A DNA stretch of 52,812 bases. Source: Planctomycetota bacterium. Lineage in GTDB: Bacteria; Planctomycetota; Phycisphaerae; UBA1845; UTPLA1. The notes under the pieces are model-generated. The model ran no database searches. It was not told the DNA's origin and saw only the letters and a program-made list of their open reading frames with translations. This document shows positions 7,622 through 16,943 of the stretch, in pieces. Both the position numbers and the translations under genes were made by a program. Position 1 is the first letter of the stretch, and the number at the start of each line of letters is the position of its first letter. The DNA lies in NCBI GenBank assembly GCA_016712275.1, contig JADJRI010000044.1, positions 1 to 52,812 on the forward strand. The letters are read 5' to 3'.

Positions 7622-9478
7622 ATGTTGATGCGTGGCAGGATGTTTCGATGGATGTTGGTTGCCGGCGTTTGTTTCGGCAGCATGGGTGCTGGTGCAGTTC
7701 GGGCTTCCGGTCCGAAGGACGCACTGAAGCTGATTCCCGAGGATGCATGGGGCTTCGTCATGCTTCGTTCGATCGGCACGATCGACGAGCGGGCGACATA
7801 TCTTCAGCAGCTCCTCAATCTCCCGATTCCGGGGCAGGTCACGCCCATGGCGATGATGATGCTCCAAATCATGCCCAATGAGGAAAACCCCATCGACATG
7901 AGCAGCCCCGTCTGCATTGTCATGATGGACGTCCAGAAGTTCGGCGCAGCCGAGGGCGCGCCGATGCCCGATCCCTCCAGCGCCGCGGTGGCCATCATTC
8001 CGGCGAAGAACGCCGAAGGGCTGATCAAGAAGTTTGGTGGAGAAGAGGCGAAGGACGGTGTCAGCAAGTGCACCATCTCCAATCAGGAAGTGTATGGCGC
8101 CATCAAGGACAAGTTCGTCATTCTGGGAAAGAACCAGGATTGCGTGACGCGCGTTCTTAAAAGCACAAAGAACGCGGAAGGTTCCGTCGCCGCGGCGCGG
8201 GTCAAGGTCCTCTCCGATTCCGACATTTATGTCAGCGTCTCGGTCGGCTCCGTCGTTACAGCCTATCGCGACATGATCAGCAATTTCATCATGGGCATGG
8301 GCCAGACCATGGGCCAGAACCCGGCCGACCTGAAAAAGCTTCAGGATATGATGGAACAACTGAATGCCTTCGACCTCGCAATCAACATCTCGAAGGAAGG
8401 CCTCGCGATTCGATATCTGATGGATGCCAAGAAGGGCACCGATCTCGAAAAGATGATGCAGGATTCCAAGAATGCGGATGGTCCTTTGCTGGCTCAGCTA
8501 CCGAAGGAAAAGTATCTTCTCGCCGGCGGCGCGAAGGGCGGCTACAGCGAGCATGCCGCCAAATTCGGCGATCCGAATGTGGTCGGAAACCTGCTCCGGC
8601 AGATTCATGCAGAGGGCGTCGATGAAAGGCCGTCAAGACAATCGATGCCGAGTTGCTCAAGATCATGAAGAACATGGGCCAGACGGCGTTTTGCATCGCG
8701 CCGCCCTTGAGGGCGCGCGGGCGGCATGTTCGGCCTGACCATGGTCATCGAAACCAAGGATGCCGACGGCTTCGTCTCCAGCATGCGAACGATTTGGGAA
8801 AACGTCTGGAAGCTCTCCACCGACGAGGAAGTCGCCGAAGTCAAGGAGTTTTTCGTACACAAGGCGGATGCCGAATCGATCGGCGATGCCAAGGTCGACA
8901 CCGTTTCGCTCAAGGTGCAGGAAATGGCCGACAAGACCGAGATGGACGAGGACGACATGAAGTCGTTCGAGACCATCATGGGCAAGGAAGTGGTTTTCCG
9001 CTTCGGTGCGGCCGACTCGAAGCACGTGGTTCTGACATTCGGCGGCGGCAAGGCCCGGCACGAAACGGCTTGCAAGGCCGCCATGGGCGGCAGCAGCGGT
9101 TCGCTTTCGGCGGACAAGGGCATTTCCGCGGTCTCCTCGAATCTGCCCAGCCCGCGCTCCGCGGAATTCTACATCGCCATTGACAACATCATGCAGGTGG
9201 CCAAGGCCGTTGCGAAGGTGGCCGGCGAAGAAGAAGAAATTCCGTTTGACGTGCCGACCCTCGATGCGCCGATCGCCATTTCGACGGTTCAGGATGGCGG
9301 CGTGCAGCGGGGTGACCTGTTCGTTCCGACGAAGCTGATCGTGGCGAGCAAGAAAATGATCGAAGACCAGATGAAGGCCAACCAGATGGAAGGCTTCGAT
9401 GAGGAAGATGAAGCCGACGCCGACGCCGAAATGGAGTCGGACGATTCCGAGGGCGACGATGATTCGGGTGACGAGTAA
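7622..9478 (+). CDS. Secreted protein with acidic C-terminal tail (two frame breaks)
   Basis: The ATG at 7622 follows AGGAG at 7608-7612 and starts a signal peptide (FRWMLVAGVCFGSMGAG, predicted cut near VRAS). The mature part begins GPKDALKLIPEDAWGFVMLR, a pattern seen in planctomycete DUF3352-like secreted proteins. The first frame covers about 345 residues to 8622. The sequence then continues as AVKTIDAELLKIMKNMGQTA in a second frame, and from about 8715 as GGMFGLTMVIETKDADGF in a third. Both breaks look like one-base indels, because the protein reads sensibly across them. The product is about 618 residues and ends in a strongly acidic tail (DEADADAEMESDDSEGDDD). Function unknown. It is a single gene closed by a terminator at 9520. 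Confidence 0.75.
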
Positions 9479-9519
9479 AAGTCGCGCTCGTTTGATGTAC
9501 TGACAGTTTGGATATGATA

Positions 9520-9556
9520 GGGGCCGTCGCTTCCGAATGAGGCGCGGCCCCTTTTC
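9520..9556 (+). terminator. Rho-independent terminator
   Basis: GGGGCCG at 9520-9526 pairs with CGGCCCC at 9545-9551, with further partial pairing inside, and TTTTCTTT follows. It sits 41 bases after the stop of the secreted-protein gene. Confidence 0.75.
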
Positions 9557-9577
9557 TTTGAGTGCATGGAGAGTTCG

Positions 9578-10141
9578 ATGAAACTCTATACGAAGGTCGG
9601 CGATGATGGCGGCACCGTTCTTTTTGACGGAACACGCGTGCAAAAGTGCGATGCACGTGTCTCCGCCTATGGCGAAGTCGATGAACTGAATGCGTTTATC
9701 GGCGTCGCGATCGCCGCAGCCGTCGGCCATGCCGAGAAAGTCGCCCATGCGACGATGATCGAACGAATGACGATGATTCAAAACGCGCTCTTCGACATGG
9801 GGGCCGAACTGGCGACGCCGATGGACTCGAAGAGCTGGAGCCGCATCAAGGCAATGGATGAAAATCGTCCGAGGCTGCTGGAGGGTTGGATCGACGAGGC
9901 GTGCGCGCCGGTGCCGGAACTAAGAGCCTTCGTGCTGCCGGGTGACTTATTGGCGGCACACCTGCATGTGTGCAGAACGGTCTGCCGCCGGGCGGAACGG
10001 TCGGTCGTCGCGCTGTCGCAAATTCAAACGACCAATCCGCAAGTGGTGATTTATCTGAACCGCCTGAGCGATCTGCTGTTTGCCTGGTCAAGACTGGCAA
10101 ACCACACGGCGGGCGTAAAGGATGTGGAGTGGCGGGCATGA
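9578..10141 (+). CDS. pduO: PduO-type ATP:cob(I)alamin adenosyltransferase
   Basis: About 187 residues. The family's opening is present: KLYTKVGDDGGTVLFDGTRV with the ATP-binding loop, then VSAYGEVDELNAFIG. The C-terminal signature RTVCRRAERSVVAL and YLNRLSDLLFAWSRLANH also fits. The enzyme transfers the adenosyl group of ATP to cob(I)alamin, giving coenzyme B12 for radical mutases in the cytoplasm. I chose ATG 9578 because GGAGAG lies six bases before it; an ATG at 9566 would add four residues. No other cobalamin gene is visible nearby, so it may serve salvage. It is convergent with mlaD, whose stop is only about 35 bases away. Confidence 0.9.
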   Translation: MKLYTKVGDDGGTVLFDGTRVQKCDARVSAYGEVDELNAFIGVAIAAAVGHAEKVAHATMIERMTMIQNALFDMGAELATPMDSKSWSRIKAMDENRPRLLEGWIDEACAPVPELRAFVLPGDLLAAHLHVCRTVCRRAERSVVALSQIQTTNPQVVIYLNRLSDLLFAWSRLANHTAGVKDVEWRA

Positions 10142-10176
10142 CGAAATCAGGAGTTGACCCTGGCACTCGCTGTGTA

Positions 10177-11193
10177 TTACATCTTTAGCCTGACGCCTTC
10201 CTTTTTCATCACTTCCATCGCCGCCCGCAATTCGTCCAGGGCCGCGCTGAGTCGTTTGGCCGACAGCACCAATTCCTCGTAGAGCCGGTTATCGTTCATC
10301 AGCAGACCCACCGTTCCCTTCGTGTCATTCATTGAGACCGCCAGTTTGTTAATTTCTGATAGCGCGCCGGAGAGTTTGTCGACACTGGCGCGCATGTCGC
10401 GAATCAGGCCGGTTGCATCCGTCGCCATCGCCGCGCCCTGTTCGCCAAGGTTGTCCAGTTTGGTCATCACCTCGATTCCGCGTTCGGACATGACACGGGC
10501 GTTTGCAAGCGTGGCCTTGATGTTGTTGACATTCTCCGTGTCGGCAAGAAGCACATTCAGGTTCTTCAGTGACAGATCGAAGCGCTGCACGAGTGTCGCA
10601 ATGTTGGCAACGGCCTGGTTGGCATCGACCGCCTGCATGTCGCGTTGAATAAGCAGGTTGTTCAGATTCTCGGCGACCGGCTTGAGCGCTTCGGAAAGTT
10701 GACGGACACCTTCGAGCGAACCGACCAGGTTCTTTTGCATGTCAGGCGGCAGCATCTGGTCGAGCGGGTTGATCATGTTTCCCAGCACGACGCCGGTCCC
10801 GTCGCGCGGCAGAGGAGTCGCCGATTCCAGTCCGACAACATTGATCATGATGGCCGGTTTGCCGAAGCCGATGACACTCGCAGCGACGTTGACCGTTGCG
10901 CCTTGTGGGATGTCATATTCGCTGTCGATCTGGGTGACGACGCGAATACCGGCGCGGACATCGTTGGGATCCCAGAATCCGATCTTACTTGTCTGCCCGA
11001 CGCGAACACCGTTGAGCGTGACGCTTTGGCCGGTTTGCACGCCGACGACCACACTGGGAAACTTGATGTTGATCGGATATTGCTTCGTGAAGATAGACTG
11101 GCTTCCACCGAAAAGAATGACCAGCATGCCAAGCACGATGATGGTCGTCAGGGCGAAAATACCGACAATATTCTTGTAACTGCCTGCACGCAT
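10177..11193 (-). CDS. mlaD: MlaD/MCE-family phospholipid transport protein
   Basis: About 338 residues. The ATG at 11193 gives MRAGSYKNIVGIFALTTIIV, a single N-terminal membrane anchor. An MCE domain follows, with the canonical VTLNGVRVGQTSKIGF, and then a long helical region rich in Leu and Asn (residues ~170-335) typical of MlaD-like proteins that extend into the periplasm. In Mla systems this protein binds lipid and caps the permease. A longer frame from 11319 would overlap the ATPase gene and is rejected. It lies last in the operon mlaE-mlaF-mlaD on the minus strand, 37 bases after mlaF. Confidence 0.88.
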   Translation of the reverse strand: MRAGSYKNIVGIFALTTIIVLGMLVILFGGSQSIFTKQYPINIKFPSVVVGVQTGQSVTLNGVRVGQTSKIGFWDPNDVRAGIRVVTQIDSEYDIPQGATVNVAASVIGFGKPAIMINVVGLESATPLPRDGTGVVLGNMINPLDQMLPPDMQKNLVGSLEGVRQLSEALKPVAENLNNLLIQRDMQAVDANQAVANIATLVQRFDLSLKNLNVLLADTENVNNIKATLANARVMSERGIEVMTKLDNLGEQGAAMATDATGLIRDMRASVDKLSGALSEINKLAVSMNDTKGTVGLLMNDNRLYEELVLSAKRLSAALDELRAAMEVMKKEGVRLKM

Positions 11194-11230
11194 TGGCTTG
11201 CTCCTATGGGGCTGCGACGTCGAGCCGCTT

Positions 11231-11992
11231 TCAGATCCTCGGGCGAGGCACAGCCATCGACAAATCGTCGGACTTTTGATCGTCGGTTTTTCTGAAGTAA
11301 TCGGGCGGACCGTCCGCAATGATACGCCCTTTGTCCAGCATGACGATTCGATGGGCGACTTTGTAGGCGCTGATCATGTCATGTGTGACGACAATGCTGG
11401 TCGCTTTGAGTTCGCGACCCATTTTGAGAATGAGTTCGTTAATGACGTCGGCCCGAACGGGATCGAGGCCGGTCGTTGGCTCGTCATAGAGAACGACTTC
11501 CGGGTTGAGCGCGATGGCGCGGGCCAGCGCGACTCGCTTTTTCTGGCCGCCGGACAATTCACCCGGGCGGCGATTCTGGAATCCTTCGAGCCCGACTTTT
11601 CGCAATGTCTCAGCGACGATTTCGTCGGTTTTTACAGCGGACTTTGCTGAATGCTGCAGCACCGGAAAGGCGACATTTTCCCCCACCGACATTGAATCGA
11701 ATAGCGCGCTAAGCTGAAACAAGAAACCCATGCGCCTTCGAAAGGGCACGAGACCTTCCTCGTCGAGATTGTCGATTCGTGTATTCTGGAAGAAAACCTC
11801 ACCGGAATCGGGTCGAAGGAGTCCGACGATGTGCTTCAGCAAAACGCTCTTGCCGGTGCCGGATTCGCCGATGACAACTGTGGTTTTGCCTTCTTCAATG
11901 GAAAGATTGAGATTGTCAAGGACGACGAGCGCGCCAAATCGCTTGGCGACGTTGCGAAGTTCGATGATGGGGGCATTCCTGGCTTCGCTCAC
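11231..11992 (-). CDS. mlaF: ABC transporter ATPase, MlaF type
   Basis: 253 residues with all ABC motifs: Walker A GESGTGKSVLLKH, Q-loop region RRMGFLFQLSALFDS, signature ELSGGQKKR, Walker B VVLYDEPTTGLDP and the H-loop in SIVVTHD. The FQLSALFDSMSVGENVAFP stretch is characteristic of MlaF-like ATPases of retrograde or anterograde lipid transport. It energises lipid movement by the MlaE permease at the inner membrane. It starts 12 bases after mlaE and is followed by mlaD. Confidence 0.93.
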   Translation of the reverse strand: MSEARNAPIIELRNVAKRFGALVVLDNLNLSIEEGKTTVVIGESGTGKSVLLKHIVGLLRPDSGEVFFQNTRIDNLDEEGLVPFRRRMGFLFQLSALFDSMSVGENVAFPVLQHSAKSAVKTDEIVAETLRKVGLEGFQNRRPGELSGGQKKRVALARAIALNPEVVLYDEPTTGLDPVRADVINELILKMGRELKATSIVVTHDMISAYKVAHRIVMLDKGRIIADGPPDYFRKTDDQKSDDLSMAVPRPRI

Positions 11993-12004
11993 TCGATCGT
12001 CCCG

Positions 12005-12868
12005 TTAAATGAGGGATCTGAAACCCCAGAGATAAACACTGATGGACTGCAGGATTACAGCGAGCATGTAGTCGAGGATCAGAATGGCGATGAACGAGGC
12101 AACAAATGCAGAAGTGCAAGCGCGGCCGACGCCATGCGCGCCGGGCTTGCAGTAAAATCCTCGATAGCAACTGATGGTGCCCAGGGCACACCCAAAGAAA
12201 AGACTCTTAAGAAGTCCGCTGAAGAGGTCGAAGTTGTCGACTGCGTCCTTTGTGTATTCAAGGTAGGGTCCGGGATCAACCCCGCCCTGCACAACGCACA
12301 CAAACCAGCCGCCCAGCGCGCCGGTCAAGTCAGCGAAAAGTGTGAGCATTGGCGTCAATACGAGGCAAGCGCACACGCGCGGCGAGACCAGGTATCGAAC
12401 CGGATCGACACCCATGCTGCGCAATGCGTCGATCTGTTCGGTCACATTCATTGTGCCTATTTCCGCGGTCAATGCGCCGCCGATGCGGCCGGCCAGCATC
12501 ATTCCGGCGAGCACAGGACCGAGTTCGCGAACGACCGAAAGATTCACGATCGAGCCCAGCCGATCTTCGAGACCGACATTGCGGAATTGATCGATCGACT
12601 GAATTGCGATGACCATGCCGACAAATGCACCGGTGATGAGTATGACCGGAAGCGACAGCCAGCCAACTTCATAGAGCTGGGGAATCAGGCGCCGCCAGAA
12701 CTGTCGTGAGGTTAAATCACGAAACATCCAGCCCAGCGCTCGACCGGTAAAGAGCCAGAAGTCGCCAAACTCCACAAAAAAAGCATGTGCCCATGGGCTT
12801 GTCCGATTTGGCGATGCGATCGATGTGGGCACGGATTGTGTCTCCAGCGAACTGTCGAGTCTGCGCAA
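12005..12868 (-). CDS. mlaE: MlaE-type ABC permease
   Basis: 287 residues, at the upper end of the family's size. It has the conserved MlaE core: LPVILITGAFVGMVIAIQS, RELGPVLAGMMLAGRIGGAL, AEIGTMNVTEQIDALRSMGV, and the C-terminal SCYRGFYCKPGAHGVGRA. Five to six membrane segments are evident. The first 35 residues are polar and may not all be translated. It is the first gene of the mlaE-mlaF-mlaD operon, which moves phospholipids between membranes and supports a diderm envelope. Confidence 0.92.
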   Translation of the reverse strand: MRRLDSSLETQSVPTSIASPNRTSPWAHAFFVEFGDFWLFTGRALGWMFRDLTSRQFWRRLIPQLYEVGWLSLPVILITGAFVGMVIAIQSIDQFRNVGLEDRLGSIVNLSVVRELGPVLAGMMLAGRIGGALTAEIGTMNVTEQIDALRSMGVDPVRYLVSPRVCACLVLTPMLTLFADLTGALGGWFVCVVQGGVDPGPYLEYTKDAVDNFDLFSGLLKSLFFGCALGTISCYRGFYCKPGAHGVGRACTSAFVASFIAILILDYMLAVILQSISVYLWGFRSLI

Positions 12869-13000
12869 GTTTCCAGTAACAAGTTGTAACTGTCAATTCT
12901 CGCACATGCGAATACGGCTTCGTCTTATATGCGCAAATCGCGAGGGAGTCGCGTGGATGGGGATTGAATTGGTATCGGGAGAATTGAATAGAACGGAAAT

Positions 13001-13941
13001 CTATGCATTGACCGCGAGAATCTTTTCCAGTTTGCGAAGAGCCTCGCCCTCCAGTTGACGCACGCGTTCGCGCGTCAGGCCGATGCGGGCGCCGATTTCC
13101 TTCAATGTGAGCGGGTCTTCATCGGTCAGGCCGTATCGAAGACGCAGGATGGTGGCTTCGCGTTCATCGAGGGCGTCCAGCAGCTTTTGGATCATGCTGG
13201 TTTCGGCCTGGCTGAAAACGGCCTCTTCGGGCGAGGGCGCCCGATCATCCGGCAGCATGTCGGAGAGGGAAACTCCGTTTTCAACTGATGCAGACTGCGT
13301 CGGCGCGCTGAATGCCTTGACCGCCCGCTTGATGATGCGCACTTTTCGCTCGGGCAATTCCATGCGCTCGGCGATTTCCTGGATATTTGGAATGCGGCCG
13401 AGCTCTTCCAGCAGCTTGGCGTGAACCTGCTTCCATCGGCCGATCATTTCGACCATGTAGGCAGGAATGTGCACCGGCTGGACGGTGTTTATCAGGGCGC
13501 GTTTGATCGATTGTTTAATCCACCAGCTCGAATAGGTGCTGAAACGGGAACCCATGTCAGATCGAAGCCTTCGACCGCGCGAAGCAGGCCAAGATTGCCT
13601 TCTTCGATCAGATCCGACAGGGGCATTCCACGGTTGGAATAGGCCTTGGCGATGCTGACGACCAATCGGAGATTGGCCCGGATCATTCGTTCGCGCGATT
13701 CATTGCCGATGCGCTCGAATTCCTCCTTTTCGTCGAGGGAGATATCGCCCTTGGCGAAGCGCTGCGGTGCATTGAGGCCGCGCGCGATGTTGCGTGCGAG
13801 TTCGCGTTCCTCCTCAGCGTTGAGCAGGGCGGTCTCGTTGATCTGCTTGAGATACTGTTGTAATCCTGGCTCGACGATAATGGCAGGCTCCTTCGCGCGA
13901 TTATTCGTATGTCGCTCGCGGCAGCGAACGAACAAAGCCAC
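13001..13941 (-). CDS. Primary-like (group 2) sigma-70 factor, one frame break
   Basis: The N-terminal frame (13941-13554) carries region 1.2 (GLQQYLKQINETALLNAEEE) and region 2.1-2.3 (ANLRLVVSIAKAYSNRGMPL, DLIEEGNLGLLRAVEGFD). The second frame (13555-13001) carries region 2.4 (GSRFSTYSSWWIKQSIKRAL), region 3 and region 4 (ATILRLRYGL, GLTRERVRQLEGEALRKLEKI). One base is missing at about 13553, between FDLT and GSRF. The whole is about 293 residues, close to RpoS/SigA-like group 2 sigma factors lacking region 1.1. The start is unusual: AAGGAG at 13888-13893 is followed six bases later by an in-frame ATT at 13881, with no ATG there. A GTG at 13941 is the alternative. Confidence 0.85.
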
Positions 13942-14057
13942 ACTTCATCGGTCGAAATCCGCTCAAGGTTCCGACAATTCGCGGAACACCGGACAATTCC
14001 AAGATACAAACCGGCAGACATTTCGTTATCGGCCGCCGGTCCGGATTCGGCAACGCT

Positions 14058-14093
14058 GAAAAAACACAAGCCCGGCGCAATTCACCGGGCTTG
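14058..14093 (-). terminator. Rho-independent terminator of rpsA
   Basis: Perfect 9-base stem: CAAGCCCGG at 14067-14075 pairs with CCGGGCTTG at 14085-14093. Read on the minus strand it is followed by TGTTTTTTC. It lies about 45 bases beyond the rpsA stop and separates it from the sigma-factor gene. Confidence 0.88.
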
Positions 14094-14135
14094 CGTTGGA
14101 GATATCTTAGCGAACGAATATGACCCCCGCACGCA

Positions 14136-15980
14136 CTATGCGAAAAAGTCGTTATTCGGCCGGTTCTTCCGTCGGTTTCGCCTCTTCAGCCGCCTGCTCT
14201 TCTTTTTCTGTTCGCGAAGAGCGGAGGCCGTGCTGATCATGTTGTCGGAATGTTCTTCGCCGCGCTGCCATGAAGACCGCCGCGCGCGTTTCGGGGCCGA
14301 AGAGCCTTCTTCGCCGGTGCCGGTCGCCCAGTCGGGCGGCTTCTGGGAGAGGCCGATCTTCCGATCCTGTGTATCGACTCGTAGAATCTTGACTTCGATT
14401 TCCTGGCCGATGGTGACCGCCTTGTGTGGATCGTCGATGTGGTCATCGGAGAGCTCCGACACATGGAGCAGGCCCTCGAGATCGGATTCGAGCTCGACGA
14501 AGACGCCGAAGTTCGTGATCTTGGTGACCTTGCCCTGCACAATCATGCCGGGGATGTAGCGATCCGGAATCGCATGCAACCAGGGGTCTTCGGTGAGCTG
14601 CTTGAGACCGAGCGCGATGCGCGACTTCTCCTGATCGACCGTCAGAACGACGCAGCGAACTTCGTCACCCTTTTTGAGCATTTCCGAAGGATGGCTGACC
14701 TTCTTGGTCCAGCTCATGTCCGAGACATGGAGCAGGCCGTCAATGCCTTCTTCGATTTCGACGAACGCGCCATAGTTGGTGAGGTTTCGCACCTTGCCGG
14801 TGACGACCGTGTTCGGCGGGTACTTCTCGGCCACCTTGGTCCACGGGTTGGTCTCGGTCTGCTTGATGCCCAGCGAGATTTCCTGCTTGTCCTTGTTGAT
14901 TTCGAGGACGATCACTTCGATTGAATCGCCGACATTCAGCATTTCCGAGGGATGGCTGATGCGGCGGGTCCACGACATTTCGGAAATGTGGACGAGGCCC
15001 TCGATGCCACTTTCGAGTTTCACGAATGCGCCATAGGGCGTGATGTTGACGACGTCGCCCTTGACCTTCGAGCTGATCGTGTAGCGGGCTTCGACATCGT
15101 CCCACGGGTTGGCCTGGGTCTGCTTGAGGCCGAGGGCGATTTTCTCTTTCTCCTTGTCGAAGGAGAGCACCTTGACCTTGACCTTGTCATCGATGCGGAG
15201 GAGTTCGCTCGGGTGGCCGATGCGGCCCCAGCTCATATCGGTGATATGGAGCAGGCCGTCGATGCCGCCGAGGTCGATGAACGCGCCGAAGTCGGCGATG
15301 TTCTTGACGGTGCCTTCGCGAATCTGGCCGACCTCGAGGTCGCCCATGAGTTTCGACTTGGACATGGCCCGTTCGGTTTCGATGAGCTTGCGACGGGAGA
15401 TGACGATGTTGCGGCGTTCTTCATCGATCTTGAGCACCACGGCCTCGATCGTGCGGCCGATGTAGTTCGAAACATCGCCCGGCCGACGCGTATCGACCTG
15501 GCTGGCGGGGAGGAAGACGGGCACGCCGATATCGACGAGCAGACCGCCCTTGATTTTTCGCATGCACTTGCCGCTGACCTTGTCGCCCTCCTTGCAGGTG
15601 GAGAGCAGGCGCTCCCAGCCGCGGATGCGATCGGCCTTGCGCTTGGAGAGCAGCAGTACGCCGGTTTCGGATTCGATGGATTCGAGGAGGACTTCGATTT
15701 CGTCGCCGGGATCGATGCTGCTTGGATCGTCCCATTCGGTGATGGGGACATAGCCTTCGCTCTTGAGGCCAACGTCGACGATGACTTCGTTTCCGCTGGT
15801 GCCGACGATCTTGCCTTTGAGGATTGTATCGGCCTTGTATTCGTTTGCGGTTTTGTCGAGTGCCTTGTCCAGTGTTTCGAGGCTGGGCGTCCCTTCGCCG
15901 AAGACGGAGGATAACTCCCTATCGAGTTCGGCATCTGAAATGTCAATTTGAGCGAGGGTGTCGTTGTCGATGTTGAGCAT
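14136..15980 (-). CDS. rpsA: Ribosomal protein S1
   Basis: 614 residues with six S1/OB domains, each closing with a motif such as DFGAFIDLGGIDGLLHITDMSW, PYGAFVKLESGIEGLVHISEMSW or NFGVFVELESDLEGLLHVSEL. S1 guides mRNA to the 30S subunit, and length and repeat number match typical bacterial S1. The ATG at 15980 opens an acidic leader. The C-terminus may carry a frame error: the annotated end is basic (KKKSRRLKRRNRRKNRP), whereas the next frame gives an acidic TEKEEQAAEEAKPTEEPAE ending in TAA at 14152, more typical of S1 tails. The gene has its own terminator downstream and a leader of about 370 bases upstream. Confidence 0.95.
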   Translation of the reverse strand: MLNIDNDTLAQIDISDAELDRELSSVFGEGTPSLETLDKALDKTANEYKADTILKGKIVGTSGNEVIVDVGLKSEGYVPITEWDDPSSIDPGDEIEVLLESIESETGVLLLSKRKADRIRGWERLLSTCKEGDKVSGKCMRKIKGGLLVDIGVPVFLPASQVDTRRPGDVSNYIGRTIEAVVLKIDEERRNIVISRRKLIETERAMSKSKLMGDLEVGQIREGTVKNIADFGAFIDLGGIDGLLHITDMSWGRIGHPSELLRIDDKVKVKVLSFDKEKEKIALGLKQTQANPWDDVEARYTISSKVKGDVVNITPYGAFVKLESGIEGLVHISEMSWTRRISHPSEMLNVGDSIEVIVLEINKDKQEISLGIKQTETNPWTKVAEKYPPNTVVTGKVRNLTNYGAFVEIEEGIDGLLHVSDMSWTKKVSHPSEMLKKGDEVRCVVLTVDQEKSRIALGLKQLTEDPWLHAIPDRYIPGMIVQGKVTKITNFGVFVELESDLEGLLHVSELSDDHIDDPHKAVTIGQEIEVKILRVDTQDRKIGLSQKPPDWATGTGEEGSSAPKRARRSSWQRGEEHSDNMISTASALREQKKKSRRLKRRNRRKNRPNNDFFA

Positions 15981-16353
15981 GTAAAAATGTTTCCTGAGTG
16001 CGGCCCGGCGGACAGGGGATGTCCGGCGGTGAAGCGAATCTCACATCTCGAAGGCCGACGGCCCCGGGGTCGGTTGGAGTCGAGCGGGCGGGCGCGTTGG
16101 CACGCCGTCTTGAGGCATATTTGCCGGTTCCTCGGAACGCTCCGGGGGAATGTGACCAGCAGAATAGGGCAGCGCAGTAGTCTAATCGGGTGGGATTGGG
16201 GCTGCAACTCCACCATATGCGAGAATTCGACTTGGGGTGCCGCAACTGTCACGAGCGCCAACGAGATCTATGCTTGTTGAAATCCCATTTTGCCGTCATT
16301 CTCTCTTCCGTAGGCCCGAATTACCGCGGGCAAGACTTGGTGAGGAGCCGCCC
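15981..16353. other. Divergent intergenic region between rpsA and the MaoC gene
   Basis: There is no convincing gene. It should hold the rpsA promoter and leader on the minus strand and the promoter of the MaoC gene on the plus strand. I could not pick out a clear -35/-10 pair or an S1 autoregulatory structure by eye. Confidence 0.5.
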
Positions 16354-16806
16354 ATGCCTATGGAATATCCGAAGCCGCGTGCGACCCTTGAGCTTTGCGA
16401 CGAGGGCACCTTTACCAAGACCATTTCCGAGCGGGATGTTTTTCGATTCGCCGACGCATCGGGCGATTACAACCCGCTTCATGTCGACGATCACTATGCC
16501 CGCAACACAATATTCGGTCAGCGCGTCGCCCACGGCATTCTCACGGCCGGCATTATTTCCACCGTGCTGGCCAGCGAGATTCCCGGCCTCGGCACCATTT
16601 TCGTGGAGCTGGCGATCAAGTTTCTCAAGCCGGTTTTCTTTAATGACACCATCACGGCACGGGCGATGGTCGAAGAGATCATCAGCCCTACGCGCATCCG
16701 CATGCTGGTCGCCTGCGTGAACCAGAAGGGGGAGGATGTGGCCATCGGCAACGCCATCGTCATTCCACCCAAGGAAACGCGCGTGATCCTTCCGACGCCG
16801 AGATAG
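16354..16806 (+). CDS. MaoC-like (R)-enoyl-CoA hydratase (PhaJ type)
   Basis: About 150 residues, the normal size for a single hot-dog domain. It contains the hydratase signature FADASGDYNPLHVDDHYA with the catalytic Asp and His, followed by FGQRVAHGILTAGIISTVL. Such enzymes hydrate trans-2-enoyl-CoA to (R)-3-hydroxyacyl-CoA. The start at 16354 (MPMEYPKPRA) follows GAGGAG at a good distance. A frame opening at 16237 would add 39 residues unrelated to the family. No fatty-acid or PHA gene is adjacent, so the pathway is open. Confidence 0.88.
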   Translation: MPMEYPKPRATLELCDEGTFTKTISERDVFRFADASGDYNPLHVDDHYARNTIFGQRVAHGILTAGIISTVLASEIPGLGTIFVELAIKFLKPVFFNDTITARAMVEEIISPTRIRMLVACVNQKGEDVAIGNAIVIPPKETRVILPTPR

Positions 16807-16943
16807 GCTTTGGCGGCCGGCAGCATTTCGGCAGAGCGACCAATTCTCAAGGCCAAGCTTCAAACTATTGATGTATTTATTGGTCGTGGTGCGGCCTGAA
16901 GGTGCGTCCGAAAGTGGCGGGGACATCGCGACGATGATGGGGC

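Noticed and set aside
7130..8359. 409-codon minus-strand frame
   Set aside because: It lies opposite the secreted-protein gene, is His/Asp/Arg-rich with no domain, and runs into the repeat region. GC-rich coding DNA gives such shadows.
14952..15914. 320-codon plus-strand frame over rpsA
   Set aside because: It is the antisense of repeated S1 domains; its repeats mirror those of S1.
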